From JADCCX01 sp051649305 (GTDB lineage Bacteria; Pseudomonadota; Alphaproteobacteria; Rhizobiales; Beijerinckiaceae), in NCBI GenBank assembly GCA_051649305.1, contig JBOFGV010000090.1:38441-102440 (forward strand): a DNA stretch of 64,000 bases, in the 5' to 3' direction. Position numbers and translations under genes: made by a program. The notes below the pieces were generated by a model. The model was not told where the DNA came from. It made no database searches and was given only the letters and a program-made list of their open reading frames with translations. Below are positions 25,983 to 35,322 of the stretch, one piece after another (position 1 is the stretch's first letter; every line of letters starts with the position of its first letter).

Positions 25983-27794
25983 TTACGCCTTCTCCGGCAG
26001 GTTGGTGCGGATGTGCAACTCGCGCAATTGCTTGTTAGAGGCTTCCACCGGTGCATTCATCAACAGATCAACCGCCTGCTGGTTCATCGGGAACATGGCG
26101 ATCTCACGCAGGTTCTGCTCACCGGCCAGCAGCATCACCATGCGGTCAATGCCCGCTGCCATGCCGCCGTGCGGCGGTGCGCCGTACTGGAAGGCACGGT
26201 ACATACCGCCGAAACGGTCGATCACTGTCTGCTCGCTGTAGCCAGCAATCTCGAAGGCCTTCACCATGGTTTCGGGGCGATGATTGCGGATGCCGCCAGA
26301 GGCGATTTCGTAGCCGTTGCAGACGAGATCATACTGGTAGGCGTTGATCGTCAGCGGGTCTTTGGTCTGCAGCGCTTCCATGCCACCTTGCGGCATCGAG
26401 AACGGGTTGTGGCTGAAATCCACCTTCTTCTCATCGTCGTTGTATTCATACATCGGGAAATCAACGATCCAGGCGAATTCGAAGCGGTCCTTGTCGAGAA
26501 GGTTCAGGTCTTCACCCACCTTTGTGCGGGCAAGGCCTGCAAACTTCACGAACTTCTCGGGGTTGCCGGCCACAAAGAATGCGGCATCGCCTTCTTTCAG
26601 GCCGAGCGCCTGACGCACAGCTTCCGTACGCTCTGGGCCAATGTTGTTGGCGAGCGGGCCAGAGCCTGAAACAACGCCCTCTTCTGCTTTCCAGAAGATG
26701 TAGCCAAGGCCCGGCTGGCCTTCGCCCTGCGCCCAGCTGTTCATGCGGTCACAGAAAGCGCGGCTGCCGCCTGTTGGGCCGGGAATGGCCCAGATCTGGT
26801 TACCGCTTTCTTCCAGAATACGGGCGAACACCTTGAAACCAGAACCACGGAAATGCTCGGAAACATCCTGCATCTCAATGGGGTTTCTGAGGTCCGGCTT
26901 GTCCGAGCCGTACTTGCGCATGGATTCCGCATAAGGGATGTGGCGAAAGCTTTGCGTCACAGGCTTGCCCTTCGAGAACTGCTCGAACACCTTGCGGTAG
27001 ATCGGCTCCATCGCACCCAAAACGTTCTTCTGCTCGACAAAGCTCATCTCAAGGTCAAGCTGATAGAACTCGCCGTAGAAACGATCCGCACGCGGATCTT
27101 CATCGCGGAAGCACGGCGCGATCTGGAAATAGCGGTCAAAGCCCGCCATCATGATGAGCTGCTTGTACTGCTGTGGTGCCTGCGGCAGGGCGTAAAACTT
27201 GCCGGGATGCAGGCGGGACGGCACGAGGAAGTCACGCGCGCCTTCAGGCGATGAGTTTGTCAGGATCGGCGTCTGGAACTCGAAAAAGCCAGCCTGCTTC
27301 ATTTCCACGCGGATTGCGTCAATCACCGCGCCACGCAGCATGATGTTGTTGTGAAGGCGCTCACGGCGCAGATCAAGGAAGCGATATTTCAGGCGGGTTT
27401 CCTCAGGATAGTCCTGATCACCAAACACCGGCAATGGAAGTTCAGCCGAAGCCCCCAGCACATCGATGGATGTAACGAACATCTCGATTTCGCCGGTTGG
27501 CATATTGGCGTTCTGCGTGCCATCCGGACGGGCGCGCACCATGCCTGTTACGCCGATGCACCATTCCGAGCGTACCTTTTCAGCGTCCTTGAAAGCAGGA
27601 GATTCAGGATCCACCACCACCTGTGTCAGGCCGTAATGGTCACGCAGATCGATGAACAGCACGCCGCCGTGGTCGCGGATGCGATGCGCCCAGCCAGAGA
27701 GTTTGGCCTCATTGCCGATATCGCTGGCGCGCAGGCCTCCGCAGGTGTGCGAACGATAGCGCGAGATGAGGTTAGTGGCAGCTTGTGTGGACAT
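25983..27794 (-). CDS. aspS: Aspartyl-tRNA synthetase
   Basis: Class II synthetase charging tRNA-Asp (and possibly tRNA-Asn if the organism uses the indirect route). The 603-residue product has the OB-fold anticodon domain (WAHRIRDHGGVLFIDLRDHYG), motif 2 FRDEDPRADR and the bacterial GAD insertion, with the motif 3 region GGMAAGIDRMVMLLAG at the end. The start is the ATG at 27794 (MSTQAATNLISRYRSHTCG); the frame runs 23 codons further without similarity. Confidence 0.95.
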   Translation of the reverse strand: MSTQAATNLISRYRSHTCGGLRASDIGNEAKLSGWAHRIRDHGGVLFIDLRDHYGLTQVVVDPESPAFKDAEKVRSEWCIGVTGMVRARPDGTQNANMPTGEIEMFVTSIDVLGASAELPLPVFGDQDYPEETRLKYRFLDLRRERLHNNIMLRGAVIDAIRVEMKQAGFFEFQTPILTNSSPEGARDFLVPSRLHPGKFYALPQAPQQYKQLIMMAGFDRYFQIAPCFRDEDPRADRFYGEFYQLDLEMSFVEQKNVLGAMEPIYRKVFEQFSKGKPVTQSFRHIPYAESMRKYGSDKPDLRNPIEMQDVSEHFRGSGFKVFARILEESGNQIWAIPGPTGGSRAFCDRMNSWAQGEGQPGLGYIFWKAEEGVVSGSGPLANNIGPERTEAVRQALGLKEGDAAFFVAGNPEKFVKFAGLARTKVGEDLNLLDKDRFEFAWIVDFPMYEYNDDEKKVDFSHNPFSMPQGGMEALQTKDPLTINAYQYDLVCNGYEIASGGIRNHRPETMVKAFEIAGYSEQTVIDRFGGMYRAFQYGAPPHGGMAAGIDRMVMLLAGEQNLREIAMFPMNQQAVDLLMNAPVEASNKQLRELHIRTNLPEKA

Positions 27795-27883
27795 GAGAGA
27801 CTCGGAATGTTGGTGTCTTTTCGACAGAACCCTGTCAGAGCCAGCACCGCCCCCAAAAGTCAAGGAACAACGGCACTATCCGT

Positions 27884-29305
27884 TCAAGCCTTGGTGCATT
27901 TTGCCAGTTCGTCGACAGAGGCAATGACACAATCCGCATTCAGGCCTGCTGCGGAGGGCGTGACAAGAATGGTCGTCAGACCTGCCGGAAGGTGCTTGCG
28001 GATGAGCGTGTTCACACTGTCAGCCGTGATTGCGGCTATGCGTCTGGGTTGATCATCGGCTGCGTCAAACCCCATACCATTCAGCATGCTGGCACGAATG
28101 GAACCGGCTGCTGATCCGGACCGGCGCATCTGATCAGGCAGGCCAGCGATGATCCGGCGCTTCAATGGCTCCACTTCGTCTGATGTCACACCATCCGTCA
28201 GAAACCGGCGATATTCCTCTCGTATTGAGGCAAGGGCTGCCGCTGTTTTGTCATGCGCCACAGAGGTTTGCATGTTGAAGATACCGTGTTCGTCAAGGAC
28301 ACCGATGATCGATGCCGAGGCACCATAGGATGCGCCCAGTTTCTCGCGGACAGCAACAAACAGACGGGCCTTGAAATCACCACCCAGCACATTGAGCGCG
28401 ATGTTGCGCTCGATCCCTTCCTTGCCCGGGGCCCATTCTGTTGGAGCCCCCATCAGAATGATGGTCTGGGGCACGTTGCGTTCGATAACAATTGTCTTGT
28501 TCAGGCTTGCAGGCTTGAACGGGACAGCAGGTTTGAGGGTTGCAAATTCAGGCAACCCGCCAAAGACACGGTCGACAAAGCCTGCCGCATCCTCTCGCGT
28601 CAAAGGCCCCGCTGCAACAACCGTAAGGTTGCCACGGGCGAGCGCAGACTTGCGCCACTGGTCAACATCCGCAACCGTAACATCGCTGATCAGCGTTTCA
28701 GGCTTCAGATTGTTAAGCCTTGTCACCTGATGATCGCCTGTGATCAGGTTGGAAAGGGCCTTGCTGGCTATGTTCTCGGGCTTTTCATCTGCAGCCTTCA
28801 GCCCATTGATGAAAAAGCGCTTGCGGCGTTCCAGCGTGATTTTGGGCAGCCGTGGTTCTGTCAGTGCCGAAGCCAGCAATTTGCCTGTCGCTTCAAGGCC
28901 CACCATTGGCGCAATGAGGCTGCCTTGCGTGTTGACGCGCCCCTGATTGAGGCTGATGGAGCTGCCGAGATCCTTGAGCTCTTCCTCAAAGGCTCCGGCA
29001 TCAAGCGCCCCTGCGCCGCCACCGATAACAAGCCCTGCGCCCAGTCCGACGAGGCCGGTTTTTTCAACCTGATGCAGGGCGTGCTGGTCCTGCCAATAGA
29101 AAGTGAGTGCCTGCTCTTTTTCATCTGGCAGGCGCATATGCACAAGCTGGATGCCACCCGGCGTCTTGCCAATGCTGATACCGTAGGATTTCTGGATTGA
29201 AGCTTGACCTGTGTTGGTTGACTGGGCCTGCGCTGCCCCGTGGCCAAACAACACAATGGCTGCAGCACAAAAACCGGTCGCAACTCTGGAAAAGAAGTTT
29301 TTCAC
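27884..29305 (-). CDS. M16 peptidase-family protein, non-catalytic subunit
   Basis: Exported 473-residue M16-family protein (signal RVATGFCAAAIVLFGHGAAQAQ). The position where active members have HxxEH reads GLVGLGAGLVIGGGAG, so it cannot bind zinc. It keeps the substrate-positioning region VREKLGASYGASASI of the second half. Start codon is GTG at 29305, 12 bases after the upstream M16 gene, on the same strand. By analogy with bacterial M16 heterodimers and mitochondrial processing peptidase, this is the partner subunit that completes the active site of the next gene. Confidence 0.88.
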   Translation of the reverse strand: MKNFFSRVATGFCAAAIVLFGHGAAQAQSTNTGQASIQKSYGISIGKTPGGIQLVHMRLPDEKEQALTFYWQDQHALHQVEKTGLVGLGAGLVIGGGAGALDAGAFEEELKDLGSSISLNQGRVNTQGSLIAPMVGLEATGKLLASALTEPRLPKITLERRKRFFINGLKAADEKPENIASKALSNLITGDHQVTRLNNLKPETLISDVTVADVDQWRKSALARGNLTVVAAGPLTREDAAGFVDRVFGGLPEFATLKPAVPFKPASLNKTIVIERNVPQTIILMGAPTEWAPGKEGIERNIALNVLGGDFKARLFVAVREKLGASYGASASIIGVLDEHGIFNMQTSVAHDKTAAALASIREEYRRFLTDGVTSDEVEPLKRRIIAGLPDQMRRSGSAAGSIRASMLNGMGFDAADDQPRRIAAITADSVNTLIRKHLPAGLTTILVTPSAAGLNADCVIASVDELAKCTKA

Positions 29306-29317
29306 GCTGCGTACCTG

Positions 29318-30679
29318 TCAGTTCGTTTGCGGTTCATTGATCGCGATAGCCTCGCGGCCATTGCCGGTAACGGCGCGCAGCATCGCCGAGATATCTGCGG
29401 TTGTAACCTTCGCCACGGCATCAGGAAGTTCTTTCAATCGCTCATAGGGCAAAGGCGACGTCAGCCAGGCTATCAGACGACCAGAAGCGGCTTGTGGCTC
29501 TTCAAGCTGGCGCTTGTAATCCCGGTCAAAGCGCTTCTTCAAACGCTCGAGCGTGGCTTCATCAATGCCTTTTGCCGCGAGCTGCACCATATAGGCTTTC
29601 AGCGCTGGCAGCTGCTCTTCAACCGTGCGCCCCAGTTCTGGTGTTGATCCAATAGACAACGACAGGACACCGCCCAGCTGACGCTCGACGGTGGCAAAAC
29701 TGATGGCGGAAGCGACGGGATTATCGCCCTCAACAAGAACGGAATGCGGACTGCCCGCCAGTTTACTGGAGAGAAAACTCGTCAGCATAAACCGGGTTGC
29801 AATCGTTTTGAGCGGATCTGTTTCAGCAAAGGAAACAAGCTGCGAGAGCGAAACGCTGGGATTGGCAATGCGCTTGTCAGACTTGCGAAAGACCCTGCTG
29901 TCAGCTTTGACAGAATAGGCTTTTTCAACCCAGTCCCGCCGTGGTGGAGCCGCAGCATCCAGCGCTTTCAGATATTTCTCGGCTGTGTCTTTCACCAAGG
30001 CATCCTGCAACGGCCCGGTGACAATGAAATAGACATTGTTCTTGCGATACCAGCGTTGATGAAAGCGCTTGGCCTCTTCAACCGTGAAGGCAGCAATCGT
30101 TTCAGTTGTACCGATTGTCGGGCGGCCAACCGGGGAGTCTGGATAAAGGTAACGTGTCATCTCTATAGCTGTAGCAGCGTAGGGATCTCCGGCATAACGC
30201 TGGTCGTGCTCCTGACGCACCACATTGCGCTCACGAAACGCATCTTCGGGCGTAATCGTGAAATCAGTCAAACGCTCGGTGTAGAATTTGAAAAGCCGAT
30301 CCAGACGCTCCGGCACATCTTTGGCATTCGCAGGAAAGCGGTGGATGTAGGCGGTGGCGCGCGCACTCGTCCAGCCGTTGGAACTGCCATCGGCGAAGAA
30401 TCGCACGGCAGCATCGGTGTTGCCAGCATTGCGGCCAACAAGCACGAGGTGTTCAAGGTAATGTGCCATGCCGAACTGAAATACATTTGTTTCGTCAGCA
30501 CTGCCTGCGAGCACCACCATCTGAAACTGGATGGCATTGCTCTTGGGATCAGGCACGAGGAAAACCCGGTCTGAAACCAGTTTCTCCTGTGCAAGCGATG
30601 GGGACTGGAGAACGCTTATCAAAGCGACTACACCCAGAAACAGCAGTCGAATGAATCGTGACAGGCAATGCGTTTTCAT
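29318..30679 (-). CDS. M16 family zinc peptidase, catalytic subunit
   Basis: Periplasmic zinc peptidase of 453 residues. It has a signal peptide (RFIRLLFLGVVALISVLQSPSLAQ), the inverted zinc motif HYLEH at residues 73-77 and the distal Glu in FRERNVVRQE, so it is catalytically competent. Its C-terminal half lacks the R...Y pair (the segment reads SSKLAGSPHSVLV), which the neighbouring non-catalytic subunit retains. The start is the ATG at 30679; the frame runs 96 codons further upstream without a recognisable domain. Forms an operon with the partner gene downstream. Confidence 0.9.
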   Translation of the reverse strand: MKTHCLSRFIRLLFLGVVALISVLQSPSLAQEKLVSDRVFLVPDPKSNAIQFQMVVLAGSADETNVFQFGMAHYLEHLVLVGRNAGNTDAAVRFFADGSSNGWTSARATAYIHRFPANAKDVPERLDRLFKFYTERLTDFTITPEDAFRERNVVRQEHDQRYAGDPYAATAIEMTRYLYPDSPVGRPTIGTTETIAAFTVEEAKRFHQRWYRKNNVYFIVTGPLQDALVKDTAEKYLKALDAAAPPRRDWVEKAYSVKADSRVFRKSDKRIANPSVSLSQLVSFAETDPLKTIATRFMLTSFLSSKLAGSPHSVLVEGDNPVASAISFATVERQLGGVLSLSIGSTPELGRTVEEQLPALKAYMVQLAAKGIDEATLERLKKRFDRDYKRQLEEPQAASGRLIAWLTSPLPYERLKELPDAVAKVTTADISAMLRAVTGNGREAIAINEPQTN

Positions 30680-30999
30680 AGCGGCAATGTGGTTCAGCCA
30701 GTGCATCAACGCAAGGGCCACAAAGGCACTCATTGACTTGTGCATTGCAACATGAGATACGGCAACCGTCGTCAGAAGATGACAACTTCTGCTCCAGTCG
30801 CGTGATGAGCTGTTTCCAGCCCAGACTGTTGAGCAATTGGTTTTTAAAAACCACCTGATTTCCCGCGCACGCTGGGGCATCAAGCCATAAACCGCAGTGT
30901 TTGCGAGGCTTGCAGCCGAGAGCATGAGCTCTGTGCCGCGTTTCCTGAACTTTGCACATCGCAGCATCGCTGAAAGCGGTGCGCTAGAAAGATATACCC
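30680..30999. other. 320-base divergent intergenic region
   Basis: Separates the divergent M16 operon and DEAD-box helicase gene and must hold both promoters. The only structure I see is a perfect 14-base palindrome GGTTTTTAAAAACC at 30839-30852. No small gene with a good ribosome site was found. Confidence 0.6.
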
Positions 31000-32550
31000 T
31001 TGTCTATTCAAAATCTGACTTTTGCCGCTCTCGGCCTTGCTGCTCCGCTCCTCAAGGCGCTGGCTGCTGAAGGCTACGAAACACCGACCCCCATCCAGGC
31101 GCAGGCTATTCCCTCCGTGCTGGATGCGAAAGATCTTCTGGGCATTGCCCAGACCGGCACCGGCAAGACAGCGGCTTTCGCTTTGCCGATCCTGCATCGT
31201 CTGGCTGCCAACAAGCGCCCTGCCCCGCGCAAGGGTTGCCGCGTGCTTGTGCTCAGCCCAACGCGCGAACTCGCCACCCAGATTGGCGAAAGCTTCAAAT
31301 CCTACGGCCGCCACATGGGCATTTCTGTTGCCGTCATCTTTGGTGGCGTTGGCTACCGCCCTCAAATTCAGGCACTGGCCCGTGGTCTTGATATTCTGGT
31401 GGCGACACCGGGCCGTCTCATCGATCACATGGAGCAGAAGACAGCGGATGTATCTGGCACCGAAATCTTCGTGCTCGATGAAGCTGACCAGATGCTCGAT
31501 CTCGGCTTCCTGAAGCCAATCCGCAAGATCGTTTCCAACCTTGTTACCAAGCGCCAGAACCTGTTCTTCTCGGCCACGATGCCGGATGAAATTGGCAAGC
31601 TTGCCGGTGAACTCCTGAAAGAGCCTGTGCGTGTATCTGTTACGCCGGTTGCCAAGACGGCTGACCGCGTTGACCAGAAGATCATCCACGTGGCGACACA
31701 GGCCAAGAAGCATCTGCTTACAGAACTGCTGTCTGATCCCGAGATGGCCCGCACGCTCGTCTTCACCCGCACCAAGCGCGGCGCTGACAAGGTGGCTGAG
31801 CATCTGGAAAAGAACAATATCAGCGCTGCCGCCATTCACGGCAACAAGAGTCAGAGCCAGCGTGAGCGGGCGCTGGACTGGTTCAAGAACTCAAAGATCC
31901 GCGTGCTGGTGGCAACGGACATCGCAGCACGCGGCATTGACGTTTCCAACGTCAGCCACGTGATCAACTTTGAACTGCCGGAAGTGGCAGAAGCCTATGT
32001 ACACCGTATTGGCCGCACCGCGCGCGCTGGTGCCGAAGGTCAAGCGATCTCGTTCTGTGACAGCGAGGAGCGCAGCCTGCTTCGTGATATCGAGCGTCTG
32101 ATCAAGCAGTCGATTCCATCGGAAAGCCGTGGCGACATCGTCGTGCCTGCTTCTGAAATGCATCAGAAAGAAGAGCGCCGTCCACAGCGTGGTCGCCAGC
32201 AGCTACGTGGTGGGAACCCAAGAGGTGAGCACTCTCGCGGCGGCTCACCGCGCGGACAGTCTTCGCCCCGCAGTGCACAGGAAGCACCGCGCAAGCATTT
32301 CCAGATTCCGCGCGAATTTGGACAGGCCGGCGGCAGTGCCCCAGCGGCAGCTCCAGCTCCGCGCGCGGACAACAACAACCGTGCGGACAACCGCAAGGCT
32401 GATACGCCACGCGCTTCGGGTGGGGATCGCAACTTCCGTGGCAATTCATCATCAGGTGGCGGACAGCGCCAATCCCAGTCCGGTGGTCAGGCGCAGGCTG
32501 GTGGCCGTGGTGGCAAATGGCGCGGTGCAGGCCGCTCGCGCCCGCAGTAA
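31000..32550 (+). CDS. DEAD-box ATP-dependent RNA helicase
   Basis: RNA unwinding enzyme of the RhlE group, likely in ribosome assembly or RNA decay at low temperature. The 516-residue protein has the Q-motif PTPIQAQAIP, Walker A AQTGTGKT (50-57), VLDEADQMLD near 157-166, SATMP, and HRIGRTARAG near 334-343. Beyond about residue 375 is a basic, Arg/Gly/Gln-rich disordered tail typical of RNA-binding extensions. The start is a TTG at 31000, since no in-frame ATG precedes the conserved N-terminus. Confidence 0.92.
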   Translation: MSIQNLTFAALGLAAPLLKALAAEGYETPTPIQAQAIPSVLDAKDLLGIAQTGTGKTAAFALPILHRLAANKRPAPRKGCRVLVLSPTRELATQIGESFKSYGRHMGISVAVIFGGVGYRPQIQALARGLDILVATPGRLIDHMEQKTADVSGTEIFVLDEADQMLDLGFLKPIRKIVSNLVTKRQNLFFSATMPDEIGKLAGELLKEPVRVSVTPVAKTADRVDQKIIHVATQAKKHLLTELLSDPEMARTLVFTRTKRGADKVAEHLEKNNISAAAIHGNKSQSQRERALDWFKNSKIRVLVATDIAARGIDVSNVSHVINFELPEVAEAYVHRIGRTARAGAEGQAISFCDSEERSLLRDIERLIKQSIPSESRGDIVVPASEMHQKEERRPQRGRQQLRGGNPRGEHSRGGSPRGQSSPRSAQEAPRKHFQIPREFGQAGGSAPAAAPAPRADNNNRADNRKADTPRASGGDRNFRGNSSSGGGQRQSQSGGQAQAGGRGGKWRGAGRSRPQ

Positions 32551-32558
32551 GCTTAAGG

Positions 32559-32584
32559 AAAGCGCAGTTTAACAGCTGCGCTTT
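32559..32584. terminator. Bidirectional terminator between helicase and quiC
   Basis: Stem AAAGCGCAG/CTGCGCTTT with an 8-base loop, 8 bases after the helicase stop and directly before the stop of the convergent quiC. A-tract and T-tract on opposite sides allow use from both directions. Confidence 0.8.
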
Positions 32585-34468
32585 TCACGCCTTTGGCGTT
32601 GCCAAACGGGCCTGTGCTGCCAGTCTGATACCGGCATTGGCAGCGCCATAGCCCTTGTAGCCATCACGCTGCACAATCTCGAAAAAGAAGCCGCCTTCCA
32701 TCGACTGCGTATAGGCCTGATGGAACACGCCGTCCGCATCGCGGTCATAAAGGATATCGAGCGCTTTCAAGGCGTCGATTTCCTCTGCTGTCAGATCAGC
32801 GCGGGCCTCAAGATCATCGTAATAATTCTCAGGAATGGGCAACATGCTCACGCCCGCATCCCGCAAATGCTGAACCGTGCGCTTGATGTCCTTTGTCAGC
32901 AGCGCGATGTGCTGGACGCCTGATCCAAAGAAGTCATTGAGGAAACGGGCTGACAGCGTGCGGTGGCTTTGGGAGCCATTGAGCACAAGGCGCAGGCCGC
33001 CATCTGGCTCGTCCAACCCGCTTTCAATCACCTGGCTTTGCACCACGCCACCGGGGTCCATAACCGCCTGGCTGGGCATCTTGTGTGCTTCAATCAACGA
33101 GGCGTAAAACAACAGCCAGGTCAGCATTTCCTCATACTGCATGGATTGCGAAATATGATCGACAGCCAGCAATCCTGCATCAGGATTTTTCTCAACTATA
33201 GGCAGGAAATCCACCTCGGACCAACGCCCAAGGGCTGAGGCTCTGTCAACAAAATAGACAAGACTGCCGCCCAACCCGCGCACGGCAGGAATATCGAGTT
33301 CACCCGGCCCCAGCGCGCCCATATGTGGCGTATCAAGCAAGGCCTGCGCCCGCTTGATCGTGGCCTTGGCATCGTGCGTTCTGAAGGCAAGCGCACAAAC
33401 TGACGTGCCGTGCGTGACATGGTAGCTGTAGGCAAAGCCTTCTTTCTCGTGGTTGACCACAATGCGTATTTCGCCTTGCGACCACAGCGAAACATCCTTG
33501 GAGCGATGCTTGCCTGTGCAGGAGAAACCTAGGGCTGACAGCAGTTTTTCGAAACCGGGAAGATCTGCTTCATCAACCGCAAACTCAATGAACTCCACAG
33601 CTTCAATGGGAGACGGGGGTGGCATCGCGGTTGCGCCAGTCAGCGGTTTGCCGATGCGTCTTGCGCTGTCATCCAGCAGCCAGATCAGTGAGCGATGGCC
33701 ATCGAGTGCAACAGAGCGCGCAGAGCCAGCACGGAACCGGTCGTTGAAGATTTCAAGACTCAGATACCCATCGTAACCTGTGGATGCGAGTGCGGACATG
33801 AAAGCCGAGAGATCAAAATCCCCCTGCCCCGGCAGGCAGCGCCAGTGGCGGCTCCAGGAGAGATAATCCATCTGCAATTTCGGCGCATCAGCCATTTGCA
33901 CGAGAGAGATTTTCTCCTTTGGGATCGTACCAATGACAGAGAGATCAAGCCCGCGCGACTGAATGTGGAATGTATCCAGCACAGTGCCAACACTTGCATG
34001 GTTGGCACGCCGCACAATCTCCCATGCATCGCGGTAGTCATAGATATGCCTGCCCCAGGCGAGCGCCTCATATCCCACGCGCATGCCGCGTTTGGCTGCC
34101 CTGTCACCCAGTTCTGCAAAGTCTGCGGCCAGTCGATCAATGCCGCCTGAGGCTTCAGGAGAAGCGCTGGAACAGACAAACAAGAGGTCGCTGCCAAGCT
34201 CCTGCAACAGATCAAACTTGCGCTCTGCGCGGTCAAAGGTGCGGGTGCGGCGTGCATCCGGCATGCCCTCGAAATCGCGGAACGGCTGGCATGTCACGAT
34301 GAACAGACCGAGGTCCGCACACATCCGCCTGATATCAGCGGGAGAGCCGGGATAGGCGATCAGATCGTTCTCGAAAATCTCGACGGCTTTAAATCCCGCC
34401 GCGGCGATGGCTTCCAGTTTCTCCTGAAGATTTCCTGATACGCAAACCGTTGCAATCGATGTCTTCAT
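32585..34468 (-). CDS. quiC: 3-dehydroshikimate dehydratase fused to an HPPD-like domain
   Basis: Converts 3-dehydroshikimate to protocatechuate in quinate/shikimate catabolism. The 627-residue protein is a fusion: residues 1 to about 285 are a sugar-isomerase-like TIM barrel (TVCVSGNLQEKLEAIAAAG; LDTFHIQSRGLD; LSLEIFNDRFR), and about 290-615 is a vicinal-oxygen-chelate domain resembling 4-hydroxyphenylpyruvate dioxygenase (VDHISQSM; GVQHIALLTKDI; GGFFFEIVQRDGYKGYG). This is the QuiC1/QsuB architecture of Pseudomonas and Corynebacterium; the role of the second domain in those is not catalytic dioxygenation as far as I know. Last gene of the aroQ-led operon. Confidence 0.88.
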   Translation of the reverse strand: MKTSIATVCVSGNLQEKLEAIAAAGFKAVEIFENDLIAYPGSPADIRRMCADLGLFIVTCQPFRDFEGMPDARRTRTFDRAERKFDLLQELGSDLLFVCSSASPEASGGIDRLAADFAELGDRAAKRGMRVGYEALAWGRHIYDYRDAWEIVRRANHASVGTVLDTFHIQSRGLDLSVIGTIPKEKISLVQMADAPKLQMDYLSWSRHWRCLPGQGDFDLSAFMSALASTGYDGYLSLEIFNDRFRAGSARSVALDGHRSLIWLLDDSARRIGKPLTGATAMPPPSPIEAVEFIEFAVDEADLPGFEKLLSALGFSCTGKHRSKDVSLWSQGEIRIVVNHEKEGFAYSYHVTHGTSVCALAFRTHDAKATIKRAQALLDTPHMGALGPGELDIPAVRGLGGSLVYFVDRASALGRWSEVDFLPIVEKNPDAGLLAVDHISQSMQYEEMLTWLLFYASLIEAHKMPSQAVMDPGGVVQSQVIESGLDEPDGGLRLVLNGSQSHRTLSARFLNDFFGSGVQHIALLTKDIKRTVQHLRDAGVSMLPIPENYYDDLEARADLTAEEIDALKALDILYDRDADGVFHQAYTQSMEGGFFFEIVQRDGYKGYGAANAGIRLAAQARLATPKA

Positions 34469-34482
34469 CTGAAAGCCTGTTG

Positions 34483-35322
34483 TCAGTAGGAGATGCGCGC
34501 CAGAGCCCTGAGGTTATGCGGTGTTGTCACGGGAAAGCCAAAAAATGCGAGATAGGCAGGTATCTGCTCATACAGCATGTCAAGACCGATTTGCGTGGGG
34601 CAACCCCTCGCTTTTGCTGCAGCAAGAAACGGCGTCGTCTCGGATGACATGACAACCTCACCCACGAAGCTGTCTGGTGCAATGCGCGCAACATCCACCG
34701 GCATGGCATCGCCTGCCTTCATGCCCAGGGGGGTCGCATTGACGATAATGTTGTACCCATCGGGATCGTTGGAACCGACCTCAACAGTGGTATTAGAGTA
34801 ATGCTGCACCAGACGGGTAGCCAGCTCTTCCATGCTTGACATGCTGATATCGTAAATGCCGATATGACCGGCACCTGCAGCTGCAAAGGAAGCTGCGATA
34901 GCCGAGCCGACGCCGCCTGCCCCGACCACAAGAATACGCGCTCCGGCCACTTTCTGTCCTTTACGCAATACACCCTGCACAAAGCCATCGCCATCGAACA
35001 TATCCCCTATCAGCGAGCCGTCCGGCTTTCTCAAAACAGCATTGCACGCGCCCGATATTTTGACTGAGACTGAAACATCGTCGAGCATATCCAGCACGGT
35101 TACCTTGTGCGGCATGGTGATCAGCGCGCCATGGATGTTGGACATGCGGAAGATGGCATTGAAAGAGACATCAAAATCCTCCCCCCGAACACCCATGGGA
35201 ATGACTGCAGCGTTCAACCCAATGCTTTCAAAATAAGGGTTGTAGATCATCGGCGCCTTGAAGCTTGATGTGGGATAGCCGATGTGGGCGATGAGCGCGG
35301 TGTTGCCGTTGAGCATAATCAT
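34483..35322 (-). CDS. Shikimate/quinate dehydrogenase (AroE family)
   Basis: NAD(P)-dependent oxidoreductase of 279 residues interconverting shikimate (or quinate) and the 3-dehydro compound. Visible are the substrate-binding segment GYPTSSFKAP, ITMPHK with the catalytic Lys, the Rossmann loop VVGAGGVGSAIA and NATPLGM. Its place between a Gfo oxidoreductase and quiC suggests a catabolic paralogue (QsuD/QuiB-like) rather than the biosynthetic AroE. ATG at 35322 overlaps the upstream stop as ATGA; a second in-frame ATG lies two codons later. Confidence 0.87.
   Translation of the reverse strand: MIMLNGNTALIAHIGYPTSSFKAPMIYNPYFESIGLNAAVIPMGVRGEDFDVSFNAIFRMSNIHGALITMPHKVTVLDMLDDVSVSVKISGACNAVLRKPDGSLIGDMFDGDGFVQGVLRKGQKVAGARILVVGAGGVGSAIAASFAAAGAGHIGIYDISMSSMEELATRLVQHYSNTTVEVGSNDPDGYNIIVNATPLGMKAGDAMPVDVARIAPDSFVGEVVMSSETTPFLAAAKARGCPTQIGLDMLYEQIPAYLAFFGFPVTTPHNLRALARISY

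Noticed and set aside
25983..27863. 626-codon form of aspS
   Set aside because: The first 23 codons have no similarity to the enzyme; the ATG at 27794 fits the family.
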